From: Rhodococcus sp. B50
GTDB taxonomy: Bacteria; Actinomycetota; Actinomycetes; Mycobacteriales; Mycobacteriaceae
NCBI RefSeq assembly: GCF_013602415.1
Contig: NZ_WPAG02000002.1
Span: 4,157,480 to 4,221,479 of the forward strand
Length of the DNA: 64,000 nucleotides
Reading direction: 5' to 3'
The notes beneath the pieces were generated by a model, which saw only the letters and a list, made by a program, of their open reading frames with translations, made no database searches and was not told the origin of the DNA. A program made the translations under genes and the position numbers. This document shows positions 17,384-26,153 of this stretch, one piece after another; position 1 is the first letter of the stretch, and each line of letters opens with the position of its first letter.

Positions 17384-18629
17384 CGATGCGCTCCCCGGCC
17401 GGGACCAGCTGGTCGAGTGCGATCTCGAAGGCCGTCGCGGCGAGTCCGGTGAGCTCGGCCGACCGGTCGTGGCACCGGCGCAGAGCCGTCTCGATGGTGG
17501 TGGACACATCGCCGAAGATCGCGGCGTCGGAGACCTCCACGTCGCCTTCCATGAGCTGGGCGAAGGCGCGGGCCATACCGCAGTTGGCGATGAAGTCGGG
17601 GATCACGGCGACGGACTTGTCGGCGTGCTCGTAGGTGGGGCCGTAGAAGATCTCGTCGTCGGCGAACGGGACGTTGGCGCCGGAGGCGATCGTCTCGAGT
17701 CCCGCAGCGACCATGCGGTCGACTTGTTCGCGGGTGACGAGTCGGCTTGCGGCGCAGGGCAGGAAGATCTCGGCTCCGAGATCCCAGATGCGGGCGTTCA
17801 CCTCGTCGAAGGGAAGCATGCGGTCGCTGCGCAGGGCGTTGCCGTCGCGCTCGAGCAGCAGGGTGCGGATCTCGTCGAAGGAGAGTCCCTCGGGTTCGAG
17901 GATGCCGCCGTCGCGGTCGATGATGCCCACGATCGACGCGCCGGCCTGGGCGAGATAGTAGGCAGCGGCGGCGCCGACATTGCCCCAGCCCTGCACGACC
18001 ACACGCTTGCCCGCGAGGTCGCTGCCCCGGTAGACGAGCTGGTGGTGACGGACCGACTCGGCAACACCGTAACCGGTGATCAGATCGGCGACAGTGTATT
18101 TCGTGCTGGTGGCCGGAGTGAACCGCGCGTCCTCGACAACCTTCGCGACGCCGAGCCGCAGCTGGCCCACCCGCTGGATCCGTTGGCGCTCGTCCTTGCC
18201 GAAGTGTCCGTTGACGACACCTTCCTGCGGGTGCCACAGGCCGTTGGCCTCGGTGAGCGGAACGACCTCGTTCATCTCGTCGACGTTGAGGTCGCCGCCG
18301 GTGCCGTAGTACGCCCGCAGCAGGGGAGTGACGGCCGCGAACCAGCGGCGCAGCACACCCTCCTTACGGGGGTCGGACGGATCGAAATCGATGCCGGACT
18401 TGGCGCCGCCGATCGCAGGTCCGGAGACGGTGAACTTGATCTCCATGGTCTTCGCCAGCGACTCCACCTCGCGCCGGTCGAGACCGCGGCGCATGCGGGT
18501 GCCGCCACCGGCTGCACCGCCCCGCAGGGAGTTGATGACGACCCAGCCCCGGGCGGTGGTCTCGGTGTCGTGCCACTCGAAGACGATCTCGGGGGCTTTT
18601 TCTTCGAATCGCGTCAGCAGGTTCTTCAT
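17376..18629 (-). CDS. Glu/Leu/Phe/Val dehydrogenase family protein
   Basis: The 417-residue amino-acid dehydrogenase has the substrate-binding GGAAGGGTRMR stretch near 37-47, the catalytic-lysine region GGAKSGIDFDP (Lys77) and the NAD-binding loop QGWGNVGAAAA. It reversibly deaminates an amino acid to its 2-oxo acid with NAD(P)+. I chose the ATG at 18629; a TTG at 18656 is open but not needed. It is coupled to a permease and lies next to an Lrp regulator and hppD. Deamination of tyrosine or phenylalanine, or of glutamate to regenerate the amino acceptor, is plausible. The sequence alone does not decide the substrate. Confidence 0.88.
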   Translation of the reverse strand: MKNLLTRFEEKAPEIVFEWHDTETTARGWVVINSLRGGAAGGGTRMRRGLDRREVESLAKTMEIKFTVSGPAIGGAKSGIDFDPSDPRKEGVLRRWFAAVTPLLRAYYGTGGDLNVDEMNEVVPLTEANGLWHPQEGVVNGHFGKDERQRIQRVGQLRLGVAKVVEDARFTPATSTKYTVADLITGYGVAESVRHHQLVYRGSDLAGKRVVVQGWGNVGAAAAYYLAQAGASIVGIIDRDGGILEPEGLSFDEIRTLLLERDGNALRSDRMLPFDEVNARIWDLGAEIFLPCAASRLVTREQVDRMVAAGLETIASGANVPFADDEIFYGPTYEHADKSVAVIPDFIANCGMARAFAQLMEGDVEVSDAAIFGDVSTTIETALRRCHDRSAELTGLAATAFEIALDQLVPAGERIDD

Positions 18630-18730
18630 GGCGAACGACTGTGACGGCAGTAACAAATCCCGCGCAACTGTGGCTCGGTGAACTGTGCAGCGTGCGGAGG
18701 GTCCGAATGCCCGAGGCGCATTTTTCTGTG

Positions 18731-18756
18731 CAATCCGGCTAGTCGGAACCGGATTG
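18731..18756. promoter_or_regulatory. Inverted repeat between the Lrp and dehydrogenase genes
   Basis: Perfect 8-bp arms CAATCCGG and CCGGATTG are separated by 10 bases. It lies 14 bases past the Lrp stop and about 100 bases upstream of the dehydrogenase start. It may be an operator for the dehydrogenase/permease operon or a terminator for the Lrp gene. No U-run follows on the minus strand, which favours an operator. Confidence 0.45.
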
Positions 18757-18770
18757 TGGGCGTGATCGGC

Positions 18771-19280
18771 TCAGCGCCGGTAGGCCGGTGCCTTCGCGGA
18801 TCGTTCGGGCTGGAGGGTGCGGAGCAGCGGCATCGCCCGATAGTGCACGACTTCCGACAACACCATCACGCTCGTCGACCGCGCGACGATCGAGGAGCGG
18901 TTCAGTTCGATGAGGGTTTGCTGGAGACCGAGATGCGATTCGGCCCCGATGCGGCACAGGACGTCGCCTGCGCCGGTGGTGGCGAATGCTTCGAGCACCC
19001 CCGGGATGCGTTCGAGGACCTCGGTGACATCTTCGAGAGCGCCCTGCACGATCTCCATCGTCACGAACGCTTGGACGTCGAAACCTGCTGCGGCAAGGTT
19101 GATTCGGGGTTCGTAGCCGGCAATCACACCGGTGTCCTCGAGGCGTCGCAGGCGTGCCGAGACGGTGGCACGCGCGACCTTCAGGCGACGGGACAGCTCG
19201 AGCGCGCCGACCTTCGGGTCGGCATGCAGAGCCTCGAGGAGAGCGAAATCCAATTCGTCCAGCTGCACGGGCTCGCGCAT
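18771..19280 (-). CDS. Lrp/AsnC-family regulator
   Basis: The 169-residue protein has an N-terminal winged helix (LDELDFALLEALHADPKVGALELSRRLKVARATVSARLRRLE split over residues 7-48) and a C-terminal RAM ligand-binding domain with VTMEIVQGALEDV and an ATTGAGDVLCRIGAESH stretch. Lrp proteins form octamer-like assemblies and sense amino acids. It is divergent from hppD and upstream of the amino-acid dehydrogenase/permease operon on its own strand. An aromatic amino acid response controlling both sides is therefore a natural guess. Confidence 0.92.
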   Translation of the reverse strand: MREPVQLDELDFALLEALHADPKVGALELSRRLKVARATVSARLRRLEDTGVIAGYEPRINLAAAGFDVQAFVTMEIVQGALEDVTEVLERIPGVLEAFATTGAGDVLCRIGAESHLGLQQTLIELNRSSIVARSTSVMVLSEVVHYRAMPLLRTLQPERSAKAPAYRR

Positions 19281-19389
19281 CGCGCTTCCTTCCCATCGAG
19301 CGTCGAAAACTAGCCCGATTGTATAGGTGAGCCCGAGGATTCCGACGAATTCGAGTCAGTCGGACCAGTTGCTGAAGGCGACGTTGCGT

Positions 19390-19410
19390 CCCACCGGCGG
19401 GTGGGTTTCT
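19390..19410 (+). terminator. Possible attenuator hairpin in the hppD leader
   Basis: CCCACC and GGTGGG form a 6-bp GC stem around a GGCG loop, followed directly by TTTCT. It lies 57 bases before the hppD start codon, and nothing upstream on this strand needs terminating. It could act in the 5' leader if the promoter is further upstream. This is a sequence-only suggestion. Confidence 0.35.
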
Positions 19411-19418
19411 CCTGGTGA

Positions 19419-20672
<1,254 letters not shown>

Positions 20673-20680
20673 GTCCGGTC

Positions 20681-21121
20681 CTAGACGAGCTGACCGAGCC
20701 GCGTGCGCAGCGCGTGCTCGGTCTGCCGGATCGCCGTCCCCACAACAGGTTCGATGAGCAGGCCGAGTGTGTGGCCGGCGATCCCGCCGGGCAGTCGGTA
20801 GCCGAAGTCGACGTCGAGTCGCGTCGCGTCGCCGAGGTCGGTGAAGGTCCACGACGACGCGGCGCGGAATCCGGCGATCGAGTCGAGGACGATCGTGCGG
20901 TTGCGTTCCCAATCGACGACTTCCACGCGCGAGTCGAAATCCTTGGGGCCGATCCGCATGGTCGAGTCGTAGACGGCACCGAGGCCGGAGACCTGCCCGC
21001 CCACGGGTTGGAAGCGAGCCACTCCGAACATCCAGTCGGGCACGTTCCGATAGTCGTCGACATAGGAGAACGCGAGGTCGACGGGGATGTCTGCGACGGC
21101 GCTGTGGCGGACGTGAATCAT
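20681..21121 (-). CDS. SRPBCC-family (polyketide cyclase/START-like) protein
   Basis: The 146-residue protein fits the helix-grip fold: N-terminal strand IHVRHSAVADIPVDLAFSYV, a helix with DDYRNVPDWMFGV, several strands (STMRIGPKDFDSRVEVVDW) and a long C-terminal helix (RQTEHALRTRLGQL). Such proteins bind hydrophobic ligands and many have no known reaction. It is convergent with hppD (8-base gap) and divergent from the alcohol dehydrogenase gene across an inverted repeat, so it may share control with that gene. Confidence 0.8.
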   Translation of the reverse strand: MIHVRHSAVADIPVDLAFSYVDDYRNVPDWMFGVARFQPVGGQVSGLGAVYDSTMRIGPKDFDSRVEVVDWERNRTIVLDSIAGFRAASSWTFTDLGDATRLDVDFGYRLPGGIAGHTLGLLIEPVVGTAIRQTEHALRTRLGQLV

Positions 21122-21149
21122 GGCAGGAGCCCTTCACGAGAAGTTGTCT

Positions 21150-21171
21150 GTTACCGACTGTAGCGGGTAAC
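21150..21171. promoter_or_regulatory. GTTACC/GGTAAC inverted repeat in a divergent promoter region
   Basis: Perfect 6-bp arms GTTACC and GGTAAC with a 10-base spacer lie 29 bases upstream of the SRPBCC start and about 100 bases upstream of the alcohol dehydrogenase start. The half-site resembles the arms of the 36-bp palindrome at 14111. No specific regulator can be named. Confidence 0.45.
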
Positions 21172-21231
21172 TCTCCGATTCGGAAGGTGTAGCCGAGCCG
21201 TTGCTCTAACGTCCGATAAGTGTTTGAATGC

Positions 21232-21247
21232 CGTGATGCACGTCACA
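21232..21247. promoter_or_regulatory. CRP-like site before the alcohol dehydrogenase gene
   Basis: GTGA-N6-TCAC symmetry, read as CGTGATGCACGTCACA, matches the CRP/GlxR/Cmr consensus at 9 of 10 conserved positions. It lies 26 bases before the GTG start, a position that would suit repression or a downstream promoter. Chance occurrence is possible. Confidence 0.4.
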
Positions 21248-21273
21248 CTACACGTTCGGCTCAGGAGGCTCGG

Positions 21274-22401
21274 GTGAAGACGAAGGCAGCAGTCGTCAAG
21301 GGAATCAACCAGCCGTGGGAGATCGAGGAGATCGATCTCGGCGATCCCGTCGCAGGTGAGGTGCAGATCCGTCTCGCGGCTTCGGGTCTGTGCCATTCCG
21401 ACGAGCATCTGCGTTCGGGTGCGACGCCGCTGCCGTCCTTTCCGGTCCTCGGTGGTCACGAAGGCGCCGGCGTGGTTACCAAGGTCGGTCCGGGTGTAAG
21501 GGGCCTGAAGGAAGGCGACCATGTCGTCCTCGCGTTCATCCCGGCCTGTGGCCGCTGTCGGTCCTGCGCGAAGGGCCTGCAGAACATCTGCGACGAGGGC
21601 GCCGGCCTGCTCACCGGTCAGGCCATCTCCGACAAGACCTACCGCGCGACCTTGAACGGCGATCCGGTGCTGCAGATGTGCCTGCTCGGCACGTTCGCGC
21701 CGTACGTCACCGTCAATGAAGCATCGGTCATCAAGATCGAGAAGGACATCCCACTCGAGAAGGCCGCCCTGCTCGGGTGCGGCGTCGCGACCGGCTGGGG
21801 TTCGGCCACGGAGATCGGCGGCACCAAGCTCGGAGACACCGTCGTGGTCATCGGTGTCGGCGGTGTCGGCATCAACTCCGTGCAGGGCGCGGCGCACGCC
21901 GGCGCGCGGTTCGTCGTCGCGATCGACCCCGTCGAATTCAAGCGACAGAAGGCCAAGGAGTTCGGCGCCACGCACGTATTCGCGTCGATCGAGGAGGCCG
22001 CGCCGGCGATCGGCGAGATCACCTGGGGGCAGATGGCCAACGTCACCGTCATCACCGTCGGTGAGATCACCGGCGACATCATCGGTCCCGCACTCGGTCT
22101 CACGGCCAAGGGTGGGCAGGTCGTCGTCGTGGGCATGGGCCATGCCACCGACTCGCAGGTGACGATGAGCCTGTTCGAGCTGACGCTGCTGCAGAAGCGC
22201 TTGCAGGGGGCCATCTTCGGTGGCACCGGCCCGCGCTCGCAGATCCCCAAGCTGCTCGAGCTGTACCGGAACGGGCAGCTCGATCTCGACAACCTCGTCA
22301 CCAAGACCTACAAGCTCGAGGACATCAACGAGGGTTACGCCGACATGCACGCCGGCAGGAACCTCCGCGGTCTCGTCCTCTACGGCGAGGACGATTACTG
22401 A
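21274..22401 (+). CDS. NDMA-dependent (mycofactocin-type) alcohol dehydrogenase
   Basis: The 375-residue zinc enzyme starts at GTG 21274 after CAGGAGG. It has CHSDEHLR (catalytic zinc), GGHEGAGVV, a structural-zinc loop CGRCRSCAKGLQNIC, and the nucleotide loop GVGGVGINSVQGA. The DEGAGLLTGQAISDKTYR insert and FGGTGPRSQIPKLLELY are typical of the NDMA-dependent methanol/alcohol dehydrogenase family. That family keeps its NAD tightly bound and regenerates it with mycofactocin. The substrate is a primary or terpenoid alcohol by family analogy. It may feed the acyl-CoA dehydrogenase operon downstream. Confidence 0.92.
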   Translation: MKTKAAVVKGINQPWEIEEIDLGDPVAGEVQIRLAASGLCHSDEHLRSGATPLPSFPVLGGHEGAGVVTKVGPGVRGLKEGDHVVLAFIPACGRCRSCAKGLQNICDEGAGLLTGQAISDKTYRATLNGDPVLQMCLLGTFAPYVTVNEASVIKIEKDIPLEKAALLGCGVATGWGSATEIGGTKLGDTVVVIGVGGVGINSVQGAAHAGARFVVAIDPVEFKRQKAKEFGATHVFASIEEAAPAIGEITWGQMANVTVITVGEITGDIIGPALGLTAKGGQVVVVGMGHATDSQVTMSLFELTLLQKRLQGAIFGGTGPRSQIPKLLELYRNGQLDLDNLVTKTYKLEDINEGYADMHAGRNLRGLVLYGEDDY

Positions 22402-22448
22402 TCCTTCGGTGACCGACGTCGCCGGAACCGTCCCTTACGGTGTTGACC

Positions 22449-23075
22449 ATGGACACGCGTGAGGATTCGGTTTCCGGCGACGTCGGCGCTTGGCGGCACT
22501 ATGGGCCGACCAGCCTTCCCAAGCCGCTCACCGCTGCGCTCGAGGCGTTCGCCGAGCGTGGCTACGACGGCACGTCGATCCGGGAGATCGCATCACGCTC
22601 CGGTCTGTCGGTGCCCGGGCTGTACCACCACTACCCGTCGAAGCAGGCGCTGCTGGTCTCGCTCACCACCACCGTGCTGCGCGACCTGCTCGCCCGCAGC
22701 AGGCAGGCCCTCGCCGAGGCCGGACCCACCCCGTCCGAACGGTTCGACGCGGTCGTCGAGTCGCTGCTGCGTTTCCACATGTTCCGCCGCGACCAGGCGT
22801 TCGTGGCATCGACCGAAATGCGCAGCATGGAACCCGAGGCCCGCCAGGCCTTCGTCGCGCTGCGCGACGAGCAGCAGCGCATGATCGACGAGATCGTCGA
22901 GGCCGGCGTCGGTGACGGCACCTTCTCGACGCCCTTCCCGAAGGACGCCAGCCGCGCGGTGACGACGATGTGCGTCGCGGTGGCGAGCTGGTACCGGCCC
23001 GACGGTTCGTTGTCTCCCGACGAGATCGTGCGCCGATACCTGCAGGTCGCGCGGAATGCGGTCGGCGCGGCGTAG
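22449..23075 (+). CDS. TetR-family regulator of the downstream dehydrogenase operon
   Basis: The 208-residue protein has a TetR domain with LEAFAERGYDGTSIREIASRSGLS and then VPGLYHHYPSKQALL (near residues 33-72), plus a C-terminal ligand domain. I chose the ATG at 22449; upstream GTG and TTG codons at 22440 and 22443 are also in frame. It lies 47 bases after the alcohol dehydrogenase gene and 92 bases before the dehydrogenase/kinase/SDR operon. A palindrome sits just before that operon. A fatty acyl-CoA or similar thioester is a likely inducer. Confidence 0.9.
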   Translation: MDTREDSVSGDVGAWRHYGPTSLPKPLTAALEAFAERGYDGTSIREIASRSGLSVPGLYHHYPSKQALLVSLTTTVLRDLLARSRQALAEAGPTPSERFDAVVESLLRFHMFRRDQAFVASTEMRSMEPEARQAFVALRDEQQRMIDEIVEAGVGDGTFSTPFPKDASRAVTTMCVAVASWYRPDGSLSPDEIVRRYLQVARNAVGAA

Positions 23076-23129
23076 TCGAGCACCCTTCCGGGCTTGACCC
23101 GATCGCGGGAATATGCCACGGTGAAGTCG

Positions 23130-23151
23130 ACCGAGCGATCGATCGGTCGGT
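23130..23151. promoter_or_regulatory. 22-bp palindromic operator before the dehydrogenase/kinase operon
   Basis: Read as ACCGA-G-CGATC / GATCG-G-TCGGT, the 22 bases are fully self-complementary except for one symmetric base pair. The site ends just before the Shine-Dalgarno of the acyl-CoA dehydrogenase gene (start 23168). Such a site is typical for TetR repressors, and the TetR gene immediately upstream is the obvious candidate. Confidence 0.75.
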
Positions 23152-23167
23152 ACGGAAGGAGCTCAGC

Positions 23168-24379
23168 ATGGCGGTCGACCTGTCCTACTCGGATCACGTC
23201 CGGGACCTCATCGCGCGGACCGAGCAGTTCATCCGCGACGAGGTGCTTCCCGTCGAGGACGCCCACGGTGGCGACATCACCGCTGCCGGTGGCGACGCGA
23301 TCCGGGCGGATCTGCAGAAGGCCGCCAAGGCTGCCGGTGTCTTCGCTCCGCACGCACCCGTCGAATACGGCGGTCACGGCCTGAACATGTCCGACCGCGC
23401 TCCGGTCTTCGAGGCGGCCGGCTACTCGCTCTTCGGTCCTACCGCGCTCAACATCGCCGCCCCGGACGAGGGCAACGTGCACATGCTCGCGCACATCGCG
23501 AGCGACGAGCAGAAGCAGCAGTTCCTCGCGCCCCTCGCCGCCGGCGACGTGCGCTCGGCCTTCGCGATGACCGAGCCCGCCCCCGGTGCCGGCGCCGATC
23601 CCAATGCTCTGAACACGCGTGCCGAGAAGGTCTCCGGTGGCTGGAAGATCAACGGCCGCAAGCACTTCATCACCGGTGCTGACGGAGCAGGCTTCTTCAT
23701 CATCATGGCCCGCACGTCCGGCGAGCCCGGGCAGCGCGGCGGCGCCACCATGTTCCTCGCCCCCGCCGACACCGCGGGCCTGAAGGTCGGCCGCCACATC
23801 AACACCCTCGACCGCTCCATGATCGGTGGTCACTGCGAGGTCGACTTCGAGGACCTGTTCGTCCCCGATTCGGCAGTGCTCGGCGAGGTCGACCAGGGCT
23901 TCGCCTACGCGCAGGTGCGCCTCGGACCCGCCCGCATGACGCACGTGATGCGCTGGCTCGGTGCCGCCCGCCGCGGTCACGACACGGCCGTCCGCTACGT
24001 CGCCGAGCGTGAGGGATTCGGTTCCCGCCTGGGCGATCTCGGCATGATCCAGAAGATGGTCGCCGACAACGAGATCGACATCGCGGCGACCCGGGCGCTG
24101 CTCGTGCAGGCGTGCTGGGAACTCGACCAGGGTTCGCACGCCTCGAACGCCACGTCGATCGCCAAGACCTTTGCCGCCGAAGCCATCTTCCGCATCGTCG
24201 ACCGGTCCGCTCAGATGTGCGGCGGTCTCGGTGTCTCCGAAGACCTTCCGATCGCACGCCTCACCCGCGAGGTCCGGCCGTTCCGTGTGTACGACGGCCC
24301 GTCCGAGGTGCACCGCTGGGCCATCGCCAAGCGTGCCGTCGGTGCCGTCCGCAAGGCAGCCCGTGAGGCCGCGAAATGA
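23168..24379 (+). CDS. Acyl-CoA dehydrogenase, ACAD10/11-like
   Basis: The 403-residue flavoprotein has AMTEPAPGAGADPN in the flavin-binding middle domain, GRKHFITGADGA, and a C-terminal MCGGLGVSEDLPIARLTREVRPFRVYDGPSEVHRW region (split over about residues 345-390). The YDGPSEVH ending is typical of the ACAD10/11-like branch, which often travels with a kinase-like phosphotransferase. I chose the ATG at 23168 with GGAAGGAG upstream. The stop overlaps the kinase-like gene by ATGA. The substrate is unknown; a hydroxylated or branched acyl-CoA is suggested by the partner genes. Confidence 0.9.
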   Translation: MAVDLSYSDHVRDLIARTEQFIRDEVLPVEDAHGGDITAAGGDAIRADLQKAAKAAGVFAPHAPVEYGGHGLNMSDRAPVFEAAGYSLFGPTALNIAAPDEGNVHMLAHIASDEQKQQFLAPLAAGDVRSAFAMTEPAPGAGADPNALNTRAEKVSGGWKINGRKHFITGADGAGFFIIMARTSGEPGQRGGATMFLAPADTAGLKVGRHINTLDRSMIGGHCEVDFEDLFVPDSAVLGEVDQGFAYAQVRLGPARMTHVMRWLGAARRGHDTAVRYVAEREGFGSRLGDLGMIQKMVADNEIDIAATRALLVQACWELDQGSHASNATSIAKTFAAEAIFRIVDRSAQMCGGLGVSEDLPIARLTREVRPFRVYDGPSEVHRWAIAKRAVGAVRKAAREAAK

Positions 24380-25404
24380 CCGCGGTACACGAAGGACTCG
24401 ATCTCGCTGCGCTCGAACGGTTCCTGACCGGCTCCGGCGTCGCCGTCGACGGTGAACTGCGCGCCGAGTTGATCGCGGGCGGCAAGTCCAACCTCACCTA
24501 CGGCATCCTCGACGACACCTCCCACTGGGTGTTACGTCGTCCGCCCACCGCAGGTCTGACGCCGTCGGCGCACGACGTCGCCCGCGAGTTCCGTATCACC
24601 TCGGCACTGAAGAACACCGGTGTGCCGGTCGCGCCCACCGTCGTCCAGTGCGAGGACGATTCGGTGATGGGCGCGCCGTTCACGCTCGTCGGATACGTCG
24701 ACGGGCGCGTGGTGCGCAGCAAGGCCGACCTCGATGCGCTCGGCGACGACGAGATCGATCGCTGTGTAGGCGAACTCGTGCGCATCCTCGCCGAACTCCA
24801 CAATGTCGATTTCGAAGCGGTCGGCCTCGGGGGACTGGGTCGGCCCGACGGCTACGTCACCCGTCAGGTGAAGCTGTGGGCGAGCCAGTGGGGTCGCGTC
24901 AAGACCCGCGAGCTGCCCGACCTCGAACGGTTGCACGCCGCACTCGCCGAGTCTATTCCGGAATCACCCGCTCCCTCGATCGTCCACGGCGACTACCGCA
25001 TCGACAACACCATCCTGGATACGAGTGACACGGGACGTGTCGTCGCCGTGGTGGACTGGGAACTGTCCACCCTCGGCGATCCGCTCACCGACCTCGCGAT
25101 GATGTGCGTCTACCGGCATCCCGCCCTCGACGACGTGCTCGGCTTCCCGGCCGCATGGTCGAGCGATCGCCTGCCCGGAACGGACGATCTGGTGCAGCGC
25201 TACGCCACTGCGTCGGGTCGCGACATCGCCAACTGGAACTTCTACATGGGTCTTGCCTACCTCAAGCTCGCCGTCATCGCGGAGGGCATCAACCACCGGT
25301 GGCGTGCCGGAGCGACCATCGGCGACGGCTTCGACCGCGCCGGTGAAGCCGTGCCGGACCTGGTGGCAGCAGGACTCGCAGCACTGAAGGGAGCCCATAC
25401 GTGA
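24376..25404 (+). CDS. APH-fold phosphotransferase (ACAD10/11/LvaA-like kinase)
   Basis: The 342-residue protein has the aminoglycoside-phosphotransferase/choline-kinase fold: an N-lobe with LIAGGKSNLTYGI near 32-44, the catalytic loop HGDYRIDN (204-211, Asp206 as base) and the metal-binding DWE (227-229). Members next to acyl-CoA dehydrogenases include the kinase domains of ACAD10/11 and LvaA of levulinate catabolism. Those phosphorylate hydroxyacyl substrates so the hydroxyl can leave. This role is inferred from context and motifs. It overlaps both neighbours (ATGA and GTGA), so the three products are probably made together. Confidence 0.85.
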   Translation: MTAVHEGLDLAALERFLTGSGVAVDGELRAELIAGGKSNLTYGILDDTSHWVLRRPPTAGLTPSAHDVAREFRITSALKNTGVPVAPTVVQCEDDSVMGAPFTLVGYVDGRVVRSKADLDALGDDEIDRCVGELVRILAELHNVDFEAVGLGGLGRPDGYVTRQVKLWASQWGRVKTRELPDLERLHAALAESIPESPAPSIVHGDYRIDNTILDTSDTGRVVAVVDWELSTLGDPLTDLAMMCVYRHPALDDVLGFPAAWSSDRLPGTDDLVQRYATASGRDIANWNFYMGLAYLKLAVIAEGINHRWRAGATIGDGFDRAGEAVPDLVAAGLAALKGAHT

Positions 25405-26135
25405 CCAGCGCGCTCGTGACCGGAGCATCGCGCGGAATCGGCCTCGGCATCGCGACCCGTCTCGCCGAACGTGGCTACGCACTGACGATCAGCGCCCGCG
25501 GAGCCGAACGCCTCGAGAGCGTCGCGGATCGCCTCCGGGAAGCCGGTGCCAAGGAGGTGCGCGCGGTCGCTGCCGATCTCGCCGATCCGGAAGCCACCGC
25601 TCGCGTCGTGGAGACGCATCGTGAGGCGTTCGGCTCGATGAAGGCGTTGATCCTGAACGCCGGTGTCGGCACAGCAGGCTCGATCGCCGAGTTCCCGGCC
25701 CGACGGTTCGACAAGACCGTCGCCGTGAACCTCAATGCCCCCTTCGCATTGATCCAGGCGTCGCTGCCGTTGCTGCGTGCCGAGGCGGAGAACGATCCGG
25801 CACGCGGATCGAAGATCGTTGCGCTCTCGTCGATCACGGGTGTCTATGCCGAGGCCGGTCTCGCAGCCTACGGTGCGACCAAGGCCGCACTGATCTCCCT
25901 GGTGGAGACGCTCAATGCGGAGGAGTCGGGCAACGGCATCTCGGCGTCGGCGCTGGCACCCGCCTACGTCGACACCGACATGTCCGACTGGATCAAGGAC
26001 AAGATCCCGGCCGAGTCCATGATCGAGGTGAACGACGTCGTGGAGATCGTCGACGCGCTGCTGAAGCTGTCGTCGCGGGCCGTCGTGCCCAAGCTCGTGC
26101 TGAGCCGCGCGGGCGCGGGTCTCTACACCGCCTGA
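25401..26135 (+). CDS. Short-chain dehydrogenase/reductase
   Basis: The 244-residue SDR starts at a GTG overlapping the kinase-like gene. It has the cofactor loop TGASRGIGLGIA near residues 7-18, LILNAGVG, a catalytic Ser in ALSSITG and YGATKAA with the Tyr/Lys pair near 153-157. The C-terminus SRAGAGLYTA is short, so no membrane or extra domain is present. As the third gene of the operon it may interconvert an oxo and a hydroxy group on the same acyl chain handled by the kinase and dehydrogenase. It ends in a 17-bp tandem duplication at the junction with a convergent P450 gene. Confidence 0.88.
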   Translation: MTSALVTGASRGIGLGIATRLAERGYALTISARGAERLESVADRLREAGAKEVRAVAADLADPEATARVVETHREAFGSMKALILNAGVGTAGSIAEFPARRFDKTVAVNLNAPFALIQASLPLLRAEAENDPARGSKIVALSSITGVYAEAGLAAYGATKAALISLVETLNAEESGNGISASALAPAYVDTDMSDWIKDKIPAESMIEVNDVVEIVDALLKLSSRAVVPKLVLSRAGAGLYTA

Positions 26136-26153
26136 CTCTCTACACGGCCTGAC
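26121..26153. repeat. 17-bp tandem duplication spanning two convergent stop codons
   Basis: CTCTACACCGCCTGAC (26121-26136) recurs as CTCTACACGGCCTGAC (26138-26153) with one mismatch and a 17-base period. The SDR stop TGA lies in copy 1. The P450 stop, on the opposite strand, lies at the start of copy 2. Confidence 0.85.
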
